A DNA stretch of 64,000 nt from Arthrobacter woluwensis (GCF_900105345.1 NZ_FNSN01000003.1:1-64000); one strand, 5' to 3'. Positions 1-10,297 are shown, counted from the stretch's first letter. Made by a program: numbers and translations. The notes: generated by a model from the letters alone, not told the origin.

Positions 1-2704
1 GCAGAACGCAAATGCTCAGGTCAATGCCACCGGTTTTGTGGGAACGTTCCTCCGAATCGGCGCGGGAGCACGCAAGGCGTTCGACGAAGTCAAGGGTGGG
101 ATCACGGCGATGGTCGCCGCCTACCAAGCGGGCGGCTCAGATGTGACGTCAACCGGGTTCGCTGGGGTGCTCGAGCGCGTCGGCCTTTTTGCGCGTAGCG
201 CTGTCGGATCAGTCCAGGCCTTCTTCGCTGCCTTCAAGGCAGGTGGAGATGACGTCACGTCGTCCGGGTTCTCCGGGTTCATGGAGCGCCTTGGACTCGC
301 GGCGCATCGGCAGTGGCCTTCGTGCGTGAGAACGCCTCCGCGTTCAAGGCAGTTGCGGCAGCAATTGGCGCTAGCGCGATAGCTTTCAAAGTCCTCACAA
401 CCGCAACTTCGGTGTACACCGCGGTGACTAAGGGGGCAGCAATTGCAGCGGCCCTCTTCACGAAGGTCTGAAAACCAATCCGTTCGTCACTATTCTGTCT
501 GCCCTCGTTGCGTCGGACGGCACTGGCATACTTCTTCACCCAAACCGATGCTGGACGTGCGTTGTGGGCACAGATTTCGGCTCAGTTCCAGGCCTTCTCG
601 CCCGTAATCAGCGCATTGGCGACTGCTTTCCAGCCTCTTGGGGCGGCATTCGCTCAACTGGGCGCGCAACTGGCATCGCAGCTGGCTCCCGTACTCGCAC
701 AGCTCGTTTCGACCCTGCTACCGGCGGTCGTCCAGATCTTCCAAGTTATCGGCCCGGCGGTGATGCAGGTTCTTGCTGCTCTGATGCCGCTGGTGTCAGC
801 TCTGGTATCGGCGCTTGTTCCGGTGATCACGATGTTGGTTTCAACGGTCCTGCCGCCCGTGATCTCGCTGTTCACGGCGATCGTGTCCGCGATAACCCCA
901 CTGATCAATATCCTCTTGGCCGTTTTGATCCCCGTCATCCAGGCCCTCATGCCGGTAGTGACGACGGTGTTCGGCGATAGCCAACGTCATCACATCGGTC
1001 ATGCAGATCGTTCAGGGTGTGATCCAGTAGTCACTGGCATCATCTCGGGCAACTGGTCCCAGGTGTGGCAAGGGATCCAGAACATTTTCAAGGGCATCTG
1101 GAACACCATCGGGTCCATCGTCACGGGTGCTATCAGCATTGTCCGGACCGTGATTAGTAGTGGCCTTTCACTGATCGGGTCGCTGTGGTCTTCAGCCTGA
1201 ACGGCATCAAGTCGTTCTTCACCGGGCTCTGGTCGAACATCACGGGTGCGATCTCGTCCGGGATCAACAACGTGGTCTCTTCTTCCGTGACCTCCCTGGC
1301 AAGATCCTCGGCGCGCTCTCCGGTCTGACGGGCTCCCTCGTCCAGATCGGTCGAGACATGATCCAGGGTCTTCTCAACGGTGCCGGCAGCCTCCTGTCCA
1401 GCATTGGCAGCTTCTTCCTCAACCAGCTCCCCGGCTGGATCGTCGGGCCGTTCAAAGCGGCCCTGGGGATCCACTCACCGTCGCGAGTGTTCCGGCAGTT
1501 CGGTGAGTTCATCGTTCAGGGCCTTGCCGGTGGGTGAAGAAGCCGGGCCGCAGGCAACGGCAGCCATTACCGCTGTGGCACGGAAGGTCACCTCTGAGGC
1601 CACGAAGCACTTCACAAAGGCTGACCAGCTCCGCAAGGCCGCCTCGTCGCTGATGAGCCGTGCCGCTCAGGTCTCCGGGGTGAAGGCCCCGACCCTGGGG
1701 AAGGACGCGAAGGCTAACGCGAAGAAGATGACCGCCTACTACGCGGCGATCTCGAAGCGGAATAAGCAGGTCGCGTCCCTGGTCGCTCAGGCCGGCAGAA
1801 GCTTGCCGAGGCCAACCGGGAAACGTCTCTGGGCGGACGTTGGATGCGACGTCGCGGATGATCAGCGCCAGCAACGCGCAGATCTCCAAACTCACCACCC
1901 AGCGCGCCAGCATCGCGTCCCGTCTGAAGACAGCGCAGAAGAGCCTTTCGGATGCGGTCAAGACCCGGGACAAGGCGGCCAGTGACGCGGCTGAGAAGTT
2001 CCGGGACGAGTTCAACCTGGGGGACCTTGCCGGGCGTAGCGCTCAGGCATTGTGGCGGCTGCGAAGAAGACCGTAGGCAGCGTCCAAGGGTTCAAGGGCC
2101 AACTCGACAAGCTGCGGTCCATGGGCCTTGATTCCAGTCTGCTCGCGCAGATCGGTGAGCTTGGCACCGTAAGGCGGCTCCATCGCTAAGTCCCTCATCG
2201 CCGGGGCAAGGTCTTGTCGGTCAGCTCAACGGGCAGTGGAAACAGCTCGGTTCGTGTCCCAGTCCGCGGGCATGTCGTTGGCGAATGGGATGTACGGGGC
2301 GGGGATCGCCGCGCAGCAGGTCTTGTGAACGGGCTGTCCGGGAACCTCAAGGCCGTGGATGCGGCGATCAAGAAGGTCACCGACCGGATGACCTCGCAGG
2401 TGAAGAAGAACCTCGGGATCCACTCACCGTCGCGGGTGTTCCGGTATGAGGTCGGCGGCAGGTCCCTGCTGGCCTGGCGCTTGGTGTCCGGACGGTACGG
2501 GCTGGTGTCCCGTGCTGTGGATTCCCTGGTGCAGATCCCCAGCGCCGTCGCTTCCCAGCCCTACCGGCCAGCCTCCTACGTGCCCGCTCCTGGAAGTCAC
2601 GGACGGTGGGCCGATGGGCGGACCCCGTGAAGATCGACATCCACGAAACCGCAAACCCGCGCGCTACCGCTCTTGAGACGGCGCGTCGATTGGAGGGTCT
2701 GTGA
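1..2704 (+). pseudogene. Phage tape measure protein, C-terminal part, multiply frameshifted
   Basis: The gene starts before the window and should end at the TGA at 2702-2704. Translating in changing frames gives one continuous hydrophobic, Ala/Val/Leu-rich protein typical of the siphovirus tail-length ruler. The motif LGIHSPSRVFR, common near the end of actinophage tape measures, occurs twice (about 1465-1500 and 2412-2445). The frame changes near 300, 470-530, 975, 1030, 1195, 1280, 1530, 1795, 1830, 2045-2090, 2190, 2270, 2450 and 2630. Several breaks look like one lost base in a short run: adding T near 1282 restores VVSFFRDLPGK, and adding G near 1533 restores GLAGGVKKAG. I therefore cannot tell real decay from base-calling error. 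As printed it cannot make a functional protein. Confidence 0.82.
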
Positions 2705-4185
2705 CCGACATCGTAACGGCCACCATCGGCGGGCGAACGTTCGCGGGTCAGGCTCTACCTTGACCCGGCGGACACCGTCGGCGGGTCCTCACAGCACCAT
2801 CGAAGGATGGGGTAACCCGGGAACACGCGGGACGTGAACCCGTGGCCCGACCGCGACGGGCCTGGTCTGACCCGGCCTACTACGACGGCGCGAACTACGT
2901 CCTCCGGGCGTCCTCGTGGTCCCGTCGTTCGCCCGTGCGGCGCTCGTGCGGGACCAGTTCGTCGCCGCCCTGCCCATGAAGGTCTACAAGCCCCTGATCG
3001 TCGCTGAAGCGGAACTGACCCGGTACGCGATGGTCCGTGTCGTGGGAACGCCGGAGGTGGTGTGGACGGGTCGAGACGATCAGCGTGAACGTGCAGTTCG
3101 TCGCCACGGACCACCGCCGATTCGCCGGGACCGGACCGAACGACATCAGCGGCTCCGGGGTCGCCAGGCTCCCCATCACCGATGGGGGCCTGGTCATCCC
3201 GCCCACCACTGTCGCGGACACCAACTGGTCCAACAACCCGTCCTTCGAGGTAGACACCTCTGGCTGGGTCGGTGTCGGTGGAGCCCTGACGCGGGAGACC
3301 GTATCCCCTCCGGCGTGGATCGTCGGCACGGCCTGGGGCAGACTCACCACCGGTTCCGGGGCAACCCGACCCGGCGTCCTGGCCGCATCATCCACGGACC
3401 AGCGGGTGAACCTCTCCCCGGGGACTGGGCGGCGGTGTCGATGCTGATGGCCAACGATTCCGGCTACACCAGCCAGATCGGGATCCGCTTCTTCGACTCC
3501 ACCAACACCCGTATCAGTGAGTCCATGAGCGCCCCCACCAACAACACCGGGGCAGGGTCACACACTCGGCACAGGCCCCGGCAGGCACAATCTACGCCCA
3601 GCCAGTGCCCTACCTGTACAACGGCGGAACCGTCATCCCCTCCGGCGTGAAGCTGGACTTCGACGCCGTCAAGATCAGCGCCGCTGCTACCCAGTCCGCT
3701 GCGGTCGCCTTTGCCGGGGACTACTTCGATGGCGGCTCCGCACCCTCCGGCGGGTACACGTTCCGGTACACGTCCACAGCGGGAAAGAGCACCTCGGAGA
3801 AGGTTCAGCTCGCCGGTTTGACCGTGCCGTTCGCGATCACCGCGACCGTGACGAACAACGCCGTCACGGTCGGATCCTCCGGCACCGGGACTCCCCGGGT
3901 CGTGGTGACCATCGCCGCCGTGAACACGCATCTGACCAACCCTCAGATCACCGATGACCTCGGCAACCGCATGACGTTCAACCTCGTCCTGACCGTGGGG
4001 CAGTTCCTCGTGATCGACCTGGACAAGAAAACGATCCTGCTGAACGGCACCGCCTCACGGCGCACCGCCCTACGAGGATCGTGGATCAACCCCGCCCGGG
4101 CATGACCCTCACCTTCAACGCTGAGGGGTTCCTCTCCACCAACCAGGCCACCGCCACCGTGGCCTGGACTGACACCTGGAATTAG
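2701..4185 (+). pseudogene. Siphovirus distal tail protein (Dit-like), frameshifted
   Basis: The likely start is GTG at 2701, overlapping the tape measure stop; the end is TAG at 4183-4185. Reading through frame changes (near 2750, 2810-2930, 3068, 3425, 3555 and 4080) gives one roughly 490-residue protein. It carries DPADTVGGS near its N-terminus, then a beta-rich carbohydrate-binding-like middle, and ends LTFNAEG...ATVAWTDTWN, the usual end of distal tail proteins. Its position directly after the tape measure is the canonical place for Dit. The breaks are indels, and the reassembled protein appears to have few if any in-frame stops. The family call rests on position and general style, so the exact subfamily is uncertain. 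Confidence 0.68.
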
Positions 4186-4196
4186 GAGGGCCTACT

Positions 4197-5312
4197 GTGC
4201 CTCTTGACGCAATCGACCCCAGCTTCATCAACGCGCCCTCCCCCGCTGGCCCTCCCCTCTACACGGGAGAGTCCCTGCGCCGTGACATCGGCGGGCTCCT
4301 GGCCCCCGGTGCCGCGGTGGGGACCAGCCGCAGCGGTGTCCTTGACGCCCGCGCCCTGGCGATCACCCTCTCGGGCAACAATGTCCTGGCAACGGCAGGG
4401 CCGGCAGCGGTCGCGTCCAGTACGGGAGCGTACCTCACCGGACTGGCCACTTCAGCCACCGTTGACCCCCTGGTCGCAGCGGATGCGAACAACCCCCGCC
4501 GTGACCGGGTGATCCTTCAGGTCTGGGACCCCAGCAACCCGCAGAATGACGGCACCAGCGGCGGGACGAACCGTAAGGGTGTCGTCCGGATACTCACCGG
4601 GGACCCGGACCCGCTCGCCACCACGGGCGGCGGGGTGAAGCCCGAACCAGGTCTGGCCCTGACTCTGGCGTTCATCGACGTCCCCAAGGCCGGAAGCGGC
4701 TCCCCCGTGGTAACCGATCAGCGGCCAATCACCGCAGCAGCGGGAGCACCGATCCCGGTCAACAGCCTGGCCGAGGCCCGCGCCCTGCCCAAGGTGCGCG
4801 GCCTGCAGAGGCTCCGCATGGACCTTCCCGGGTTCCCCACGCAGGTCTACAACGGCACCGTCTGGACCCATGTCGGACCGTGGAAGCGCACCACCTTCAC
4901 CGTCAATTCCACGAACATCCCCACCTCGGCCAGTGATGGCACCGGCTCCCGTGCCGTGGCGACCATGTCGATGAACGCGGAAGCCTACGACCGGCGCATG
5001 AAGGTCTTCGTCCAGACCAGCGTGAACTCGGGTGCCATCGCCTCCGGGATCAGCCGGTGGGATGTGTGCGCATCCCTCATGCAGTCCCAGGCATCCAACG
5101 CCCAGACCCGCTCCCCGCTGTGCTGGACAGCCCCCGGCAACTACCTGATGAGCAGCTACATCGAAACCGAAGAGATCATCGTCCCGGCAAACTCCCTGCC
5201 CATCCCGCGCTTCTGGGTGGACAAGGTCACCGGCAACGTCTTCACGGGCGTGTCCGTGGATCCGAAGATCACGAAGTTCTGGGTTGAGGAATGCCCCGCT
5301 GACGAAGCCTAG
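4197..5312 (+). CDS. Phage minor tail protein (371 aa)
   Basis: GTG start at 4197 with AGGAGG at 4184-4189, a strong and well-spaced ribosome binding site that overlaps the preceding stop. The protein is intact, in contrast to the genes before it. The N-terminal 190 residues (LDAIDPSFINAPSP, ARALAITLSGNNV, RRDRVILQVWDP) resemble minor tail or base-plate proteins of actinophages. The C-terminal part has a VTGNVFTGV beta segment and ends in an acidic tail. No enzymatic motif is visible. It lies between the distal tail gene and a hub-like gene, so it is probably structural. The next gene's AGGAGG overlaps this stop codon. The function is inferred from synteny. Confidence 0.7.
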   Translation: MPLDAIDPSFINAPSPAGPPLYTGESLRRDIGGLLAPGAAVGTSRSGVLDARALAITLSGNNVLATAGPAAVASSTGAYLTGLATSATVDPLVAADANNPRRDRVILQVWDPSNPQNDGTSGGTNRKGVVRILTGDPDPLATTGGGVKPEPGLALTLAFIDVPKAGSGSPVVTDQRPITAAAGAPIPVNSLAEARALPKVRGLQRLRMDLPGFPTQVYNGTVWTHVGPWKRTTFTVNSTNIPTSASDGTGSRAVATMSMNAEAYDRRMKVFVQTSVNSGAIASGISRWDVCASLMQSQASNAQTRSPLCWTAPGNYLMSSYIETEEIIVPANSLPIPRFWVDKVTGNVFTGVSVDPKITKFWVEECPADEA

Positions 5313-5320
5313 GAGGTGCC

Positions 5321-6447
5321 GTGAGGTTCATCATCTGTGACCTGATCACCGGCACCGTCCTAGACGAAGCGCCCCTGGTCATCGCGGAGGACCTGACCCG
5401 CCAGCTCAAGGGCGTGGGCGAGGGCAAGTTCTTCGCCCCGTTCTTCGACGGGGAAGGCCGCCTCTACAAGAGCCGGTACTGGGAGAAGCTGATCGTTCCG
5501 TGGAAGTCCCTCATCCTCGTCACCGACGAGGATGGCCGGATCATCTGGCACGGGATCCCCAACAGCACCGCCACACCAGGTATCAACGGTCAGGAAATCC
5601 CCTGCAGGACCGTGGAGGAATACCTTCTGCGCCGGTACATGCCCACCGCCGAGTTCCTTGACGTCGACCAGGCCAACATCTTCGCCGCCATGATCAACGC
5701 CGCGAACGTCAACGGCATCGGCCTCGAGGTGGACGCCCCACTGACGGGGTGATCTTGGAACGCCTCTATCAGGACGCGGAGAACACCAGGATCGGGGACC
5801 GTCTCACGGAACTGTCCAACGCTTCCCCCGGCTTCGACTGGATGATTGATATCCAATGGGCCGACGCCGCCCAGTCGCGGGTGCGGAAGATCGCACGGAT
5901 GCGCCCCACCATGGGCAACCGCACCACCACCCCGGAGCACGCGTTCATCTCCGGGGTGAACATCACCGACGCCACCCCAGAGACCCGGTGGGGCCAGGGA
6001 GACGCCGCGACCCTCGTCACCGCAGTCGGCGACGGTGAAGGCGAATCCCGGCTGATCTCCGCACCCGGGATCGACACCATCCGGGAAGCCGCTGGATGGC
6101 CACGCCTGGAAGAACGCCGCAACTTCTCCGGCGTGGACAGCGAAGAAACCATCGCCGCCCACATGGCCCGCATGAAGCAAGCGTTCTTCGGCGGCCAGAC
6201 CCTCGTGACTCTTGAAGCGAAGATCCCCGGCGACGGGGACTACTACACCGGGCCGGCGGACCTGACCCTGGGCGATACCGCACAGGTCAACGTCCGCGTC
6301 GGGCAAGACCCCGTCGACCTGGACGAGTTCGCCATCGAGCTTGATGCTGTCTGGCCTGTCATCGGGTACTCCCTGAGCCAGGACATGAAGACCTGGAAGC
6401 CGACCCTTGCCGACCTGACAGGAGGTGACATTGGTGCCAGTGGATAA
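5321..6447 (+). pseudogene. Gp37-like tail hub/minor tail protein split by a G-run frameshift
   Basis: GTG start at 5321 behind AGGAGG. The first frame stops at 5752 after VDAPLTG, and the second frame opens at 5749 with VILERLYQDAEN. Adding one G to the GGGG run at 5746-5749 joins them as LTGVILERLYQD, giving one 375-residue protein. The N-terminus (MRFIICDLITGTVLDE, then WEKLIVPWKSLILVTDEDGR) resembles the siphovirus ReqiPepy6 Gp37-like tail family (recalled, not searched). The second half has DWMIDIQW and a beta-rich hub-like end. If the sequence is right, two products could be made through the GTGA overlap. A base-calling error or a programmed shift at the G-run is equally possible. Confidence 0.66.
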
Positions 6448-7828
6448 CAGCTTCATCCCCCGCCCCTTCGGTGTCACCGATGCGCGGAACCGGGTCGATG
6501 AGCTGGCACGGAAGCAGCAGGCCCTTGACGGGGCCAACCGGAACAGCTCATCCACCATCCCGCCAGGTGGCACACTCCGCGTCGAAGGCGGCGTCCTCGT
6601 CCCCGGCGGGCAGATCAGCGTGACCGGGGGCGGCAACATCTCCACCACCGCCGACGGCATCGACCGCTATACCAACCAGCCAATCAAGGTCAGCACCAGT
6701 CTGGGCAACCGGGAAGTGATCGAACCCTGGACGGGCCTGCCGGTGCTGCGGCCCGGGATCTGGCTAGCGAATACTTCCTACCAGACCGACCCCGCCAACA
6801 TGGCATCTTTGACGTCACGCTACGGCGACAACATCGAAATCCAGTCCCTGAACTACACCGACAGCGAAGGTAGGCGTTGGCGTTCAGCGGCGAACATCGA
6901 CCCGGCAGGAGCGAGCCTGTACTGGAGCCGTCAAGACGGCGACCCGGCAAGCCCCTCCACCGGGGGAACGTCCCAATCCGGAGGCCTGTCGGTCAGCCTG
7001 GATTCTGCACTGTCCGTGGCAACCTACGTGCGCAACGCAGCACCGGACGACCCAGCGGTCATCCACACCAACACAGCGCTCAGCATGCGCCCCTGGGGCG
7101 GGCAGATGGGCCCACCGGACGGTCTCCAGATCCGGTACGAGCAGAGCGACTACAACGGCACCTACATCAACAAGGGCCTGTTCAAGTTCGACAAAGACGG
7201 CCTGATGACCCTCCACAGTGAGAAGGGTGCCAACAAGGTAGACGTCATCCACACTGGTGACGGCGTGCTGACCCTGAAGGGCAGCAACAGCGTCAACGTG
7301 GTGGGGACCTTCACTGTCAACGGCTCACCCGTGGGCGGGGCCGTGACGAGTGTGGCCGGTAGGACCGGTGACGTCGTGCTCGCCGGCACGGACATCCCGG
7401 CAGCGACCACGAGCGCGCCGGGTGCGATGTCAGCGGCGGACAAGGCGAAACTCAACGGCCTCGGCACCGAGTCGATCGTTAGCGCGCTCAGCCCTGCGGG
7501 ATGGAACGTTGGCGGGTCCATTTTCGTCGAGCCACTCGCTGGCGAAACGAAGATCACGATCGCGCTGGTGCCGAAGTACACGGGCGCGAACGTAACCATC
7601 ACCACCACCGCGTACACGTCGATGGGAACCGTGCTGCCATCGGCGGCGATGAGCTCTACCGCGGACTCCCCCTACGTTCTCACTCAGGTCGTCGGGGCCG
7701 GCTTGAACAACCAGGCCATCGCGTTCGTGAACCTAGCTACCGGGGCCGCTTCTATCCGCGCAGTCGGGGCGAACTTCACCCTCGCATCCGGCGCACTGTT
7801 CACCATCTCGTACACCTACAAACGCTAA
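6434..7828 (+). CDS. Phage minor tail / tail fibre protein
   Basis: I chose GTG 6434 because AGGAGG at 6420-6425 leaves 8 bases to it. GTG 6425 would overlap the ribosome binding site, and TTG 6431 is only 5 bases away. The gene overlaps the end of the previous one by 14 bases. The 464-residue protein starts with a short helical region (DARNRVDELARKQQALDG). It continues with repeated Gly/Thr/Ser beta segments and has a fibre-like shaft near residues 290-320 (VTSVAGRTGDVVLAGTDIP). That GRTGDVV-type segment is common just before the receptor-binding tip of phage fibres. The C-terminal 130 residues look like a globular head. The receptor is unknown. Confidence 0.7.
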   Translation: MPVDNSFIPRPFGVTDARNRVDELARKQQALDGANRNSSSTIPPGGTLRVEGGVLVPGGQISVTGGGNISTTADGIDRYTNQPIKVSTSLGNREVIEPWTGLPVLRPGIWLANTSYQTDPANMASLTSRYGDNIEIQSLNYTDSEGRRWRSAANIDPAGASLYWSRQDGDPASPSTGGTSQSGGLSVSLDSALSVATYVRNAAPDDPAVIHTNTALSMRPWGGQMGPPDGLQIRYEQSDYNGTYINKGLFKFDKDGLMTLHSEKGANKVDVIHTGDGVLTLKGSNSVNVVGTFTVNGSPVGGAVTSVAGRTGDVVLAGTDIPAATTSAPGAMSAADKAKLNGLGTESIVSALSPAGWNVGGSIFVEPLAGETKITIALVPKYTGANVTITTTAYTSMGTVLPSAAMSSTADSPYVLTQVVGAGLNNQAIAFVNLATGAASIRAVGANFTLASGALFTISYTYKR

Positions 7829-7839
7829 GGATCCACATC

Positions 7840-7974
7840 ATGGCCCAAGCAATGGTCTCCATCACTCTCGAAGGCAAGCGCATCGACCTCAACGGCGACA
7901 TCCCTGACGACATCGCCACCAGCATCGTCAAGCAGATCACCGCACTGCTCGTCGGCATCCAGGAGGTCCCGTGA
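7840..7974 (+). CDS. Small phage protein, 44 aa
   Basis: ATG at 7840, 11 bases after the fibre gene, without a strong Shine-Dalgarno sequence (GGATCC only). The product is MAQAMVSITLEGKRIDLNGD at the N-terminus, followed by an amphipathic helix containing IVKQITALLVG. Small proteins of this kind often sit between fibre and lysis genes in actinophages and have no assigned role. It probably belongs to the late operon. I do not recognise a family. Confidence 0.5.
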   Translation: MAQAMVSITLEGKRIDLNGDIPDDIATSIVKQITALLVGIQEVP

Positions 7975-8018
7975 CCCTCCCCCACCGACAACCCATCAGG
8001 AGAGGGAGGTAGGAGCGT

Positions 8019-8288
8019 GTGGAGTCCTGGGGACCGACACTCACCGCAGTGGGTGCACTGCTGGCCGTCCTCGGTGGCGGCATCCGTTACCTCATCGGCC
8101 GGTCAGACAAGAAGCGCGAGAAGCGGGAGGCGTCTGTGGAAGAGCTACTGAGAGAGCGCATCGAAGCCCTCGAGGCCGAGTTGAAGGAAGCGAAACTCGT
8201 CAAGCGCGCAGCCGGTAAGTGGCGTGAACAGCTCATCGCCGCCGGTATCGAACCGGACCCGAAAGACTGGCCGGAAGGAGTGTCATGA
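8019..8288 (+). CDS. Small phage membrane protein with coiled coil (holin-accessory type)
   Basis: GTG at 8019 follows an AGGAG at 8011-8015. The 89-residue product has one transmembrane segment (about 8-26, LTAVGALLAVLGGGIRYLIG). A highly charged coiled coil follows (about 30-70, KKREKREASVEELLRERIEA). The arrangement resembles the small N-anchored proteins found beside holins in actinophage lysis cassettes, so an accessory lysis role is possible. The stop overlaps the ATG of the next gene in an ATGA quartet, pointing to coupled translation. Confidence 0.62.
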   Translation: MESWGPTLTAVGALLAVLGGGIRYLIGRSDKKREKREASVEELLRERIEALEAELKEAKLVKRAAGKWREQLIAAGIEPDPKDWPEGVS

Positions 8289-9013
8289 GCCAGCTCGAAG
8301 ACAACGAGAGGCGGCTGGCCGTCGCGCAGGAGGCCGTGGACAAGTCACGCCGGGCGGACAAGCGCACGAAGTCCCTGCTCCTGCTCTCGTCCTGTCTGCT
8401 CGCGTTCTTGGTGGTGGTGTGCGGGATCCTGGCATGGCAGAACGGCAACTACGCCGCCCAGGCCGCCGACGCCGCACAAGCTCAGGCAGCCGAGAAGAAA
8501 TCGTTGGCGGAGCAGGTCGCCGCCGCGTGCGCGAAGGACGACTTCAAGTCCAGTCCACAGGGGAAGCAGGTCTGCCAGCGAGCCGACCAGGTCGCCAAGG
8601 ACACCGCGGCCGTCCCGGGAAGCAAGGGGGACCAAGGCATCCCGGGAGTTGACGGGCGAGATGGTGCCCCGGGCCGTGACGGCCGGGATGGGAGCCCGGG
8701 AGCGTCCGGCGCGCCGGGTGCTGCTGGAGCGCCGGGGAGTGCCGGAGAACCTGGAATCCCCGGGGCCCCAGGCGTGGCGGGAAGCGCTGGCCAGCCAGGA
8801 ATCCCGGGAGAGAAGGGCGACCCAGGAGTGCCGGGCCCGAAGGGCGACCCCGGAGCGCCGGGCATGCCGGGCCGGGACGGCAAGGATGGTTCCCCGCCGA
8901 GCAGCTGGAACTTCACTCAGGACGGGGTCACCTACACGTGCACCCCGCAGCCGCCCGGATCCACCACCTACACCTGCACAGCATCAACCCCGACCCCGAG
9001 CCCGTCCCCGTGA
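8285..9013 (+). CDS. Membrane-anchored collagen-like phage protein
   Basis: ATG at 8285 overlaps the previous stop (ATGA). The 242-residue protein has a charged N-terminus and a transmembrane segment at about 35-57 (LLLLSSCLLAFLVVVCGILA), followed by an Ala-rich stretch with two cysteines. From about residue 115 to 200 it is a run of Gly-X-Y triplets (GDQGIPGVDGRDGAPGRDGR type) with many Pro and charged residues, which should fold as a collagen-like triple helix. A short Cys-containing tail ends in a Thr-Pro-Ser repeat. Collagen-like repeats are common in phage fibres; the N-terminal membrane anchor is unusual for a fibre and fits an envelope or lysis-stage protein better. Confidence 0.78.
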   Translation: MSQLEDNERRLAVAQEAVDKSRRADKRTKSLLLLSSCLLAFLVVVCGILAWQNGNYAAQAADAAQAQAAEKKSLAEQVAAACAKDDFKSSPQGKQVCQRADQVAKDTAAVPGSKGDQGIPGVDGRDGAPGRDGRDGSPGASGAPGAAGAPGSAGEPGIPGAPGVAGSAGQPGIPGEKGDPGVPGPKGDPGAPGMPGRDGKDGSPPSSWNFTQDGVTYTCTPQPPGSTTYTCTASTPTPSPSP

Positions 9014-9042
9014 CGGGCTCGCCCTACATCTGAGGAGGCTCA

Positions 9043-9966
9043 GTGCCGAACATGGCCATCGCCTATCATCGGCCGAACAGATCCCTCGTCACGCTCCGTG
9101 ATGAGGTCTACAAGCGGTACGACTACACCCCGGCCCGTGCAAGCGAGTTCGTCACTGGCTACATGTCGCCCACCAACTTCACGGGCCACAACGCCGACTC
9201 CAATGGAATCGTGCATGCCATTGACATCTTCACCGATGACAATGGGAACCTCCCCGAAGCGGAGGGACGTGAGCTCGCAGAGCAGCTACGCGCCATCGGC
9301 CGCGCCACCGGCCGGTTCTCCTACCTCATCCACGACATGAACCCGACACCCGGGCAGACCACACCTCTGATCGCCGGAGCATTCTCGAACTGGGAGTGGC
9401 AACCCTACACAGGCGAATCCCCGCACTCCGATCACATCCACGTATCCACCGTGGACCTCTACTGGGGCGACCCAGTCAACTTCCCCGCCGACGTCTACGA
9501 CAGCACCGAACCGTGGGGCATCGCAGGAATCACCAACGCTGGCGGCGCAGTCCGCCCCATTGAAACGAAGGACTGGTTCGACATGGCAACCTCCAAAGAC
9601 CTCGACTCCGCCGTAGAGAAGGGCCTGGCGAAGTACCTCGGCCCCATCAGCACCGCGAGCGGCGACGTGAGCGTCCGCCAGATGATCGCTGATGGCACGC
9701 GCGCCGCTCAGACCGCCCGCGACAACACCGGCCCGATCACTCGCGGCGGCCGCCCAATTTCTCTGCGGCAGGAAATCGCAGACACGAAGACCGGCAACAT
9801 CGCTCTCCAAGGCCAAATCGCTGGGCTACTCGCAGCGTTCAAGGCCGCAACTACCGGCCAGAACATCGATCTCAGTGCCGTTCAGGCCGCCGCCAAAGCC
9901 GGAGCCGAGGAAGCCCTCAAATCCGGCGTCGACGTCAACGTCACAGTAGGAGGAACCGATGCCTGA
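9043..9966 (+). CDS. Phage endolysin, M15-like peptidase
   Basis: GTG at 9043 has AGGAGG 8 bases upstream. Of 307 residues, the first 155 form a zinc peptidase-like domain. It holds HNADSNGIVHAIDIFTDD (about 46-63), then SPHSDHIHVS (about 128-137), the H...D...HxH arrangement of M15/LAS peptidases that cut peptidoglycan stem peptides. The region after residue 180 is helical and Ala-rich and may bind the cell wall. It sits just before a holin-like gene, with which it overlaps, completing a lysis cassette. The zinc ligands are assigned by motif only. Confidence 0.74.
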   Translation: MPNMAIAYHRPNRSLVTLRDEVYKRYDYTPARASEFVTGYMSPTNFTGHNADSNGIVHAIDIFTDDNGNLPEAEGRELAEQLRAIGRATGRFSYLIHDMNPTPGQTTPLIAGAFSNWEWQPYTGESPHSDHIHVSTVDLYWGDPVNFPADVYDSTEPWGIAGITNAGGAVRPIETKDWFDMATSKDLDSAVEKGLAKYLGPISTASGDVSVRQMIADGTRAAQTARDNTGPITRGGRPISLRQEIADTKTGNIALQGQIAGLLAAFKAATTGQNIDLSAVQAAAKAGAEEALKSGVDVNVTVGGTDA

Positions 9967-10222
9967 TCACCGCGCAGCAACTCAGACCCGCTACCCGTGG
10001 CGGGCGGTAGCCCGAACCGCCCTCGCCGTCGGGCTCCCACTCATCGCAGGGGCACCGCTCATCTATCAGGCAGCCACCCTCCACGACCCGGCCGCAGCGA
10101 CAGGCCTCGCCGCGGCCGTCCTCGGAGTCGCCGGAGCCATCACCCGCGTCATGGCACTCCCACTGGTCAACGACTTCCTCACCAAGATCGGCCTCGGAGC
10201 CGAACCAAAAAGCCCAGCATGA
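9959..10222 (+). CDS. Holin-like membrane protein
   Basis: ATG at 9959 lies within the last codons of the endolysin gene, with AGTAGGAGG upstream. The 87-residue product has two hydrophobic segments (about 18-40, TALAVGLPLIAGAPLIYQAA, and about 47-65, TGLAAAVLGVAGAITRVM) and a basic N-terminus, the usual size and shape of a holin. It is the last gene of the rightward late operon and is followed by a perfect hairpin. Holins are too variable in sequence for a firm family call. Confidence 0.66.
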   Translation: MPDHRAATQTRYPWRAVARTALAVGLPLIAGAPLIYQAATLHDPAAATGLAAAVLGVAGAITRVMALPLVNDFLTKIGLGAEPKSPA

Positions 10223-10225
10223 CAA

Positions 10226-10264
10226 AGCGCCCCCACCACCTCGCTATGAGGTGGTGGGGGCGCT
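10226..10264. terminator. Perfect 17-bp hairpin between holin and Ltp genes
   Basis: Arms at 10226-10242 and 10248-10264 (AGCGCCCCCACCACCTC and its complement) around a GCTAT loop. It lies between two convergent genes and probably terminates both transcripts. There is no long T-run on either side. Confidence 0.75.
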
Positions 10265-10297
10265 ATCGGTGTTTAACAGGCCAAGTTGGCGCTCCGA

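Noticed and set aside
8482-8916. Minus-strand frame that also looks collagen-like
   Set aside because: Gly-X-Y coding with GGN/CCN codons gives Pro/Gly triplets on the other strand too. The plus-strand gene has the ribosome site, membrane anchor and operon position.
8019-10222. Prophage late genes as a phage-tail-like bacteriocin (tailocin) module
   Set aside because: The tail genes are siphovirus-type with endolysin and holin, but the window shows only one end, so the absence of capsid genes cannot be judged.
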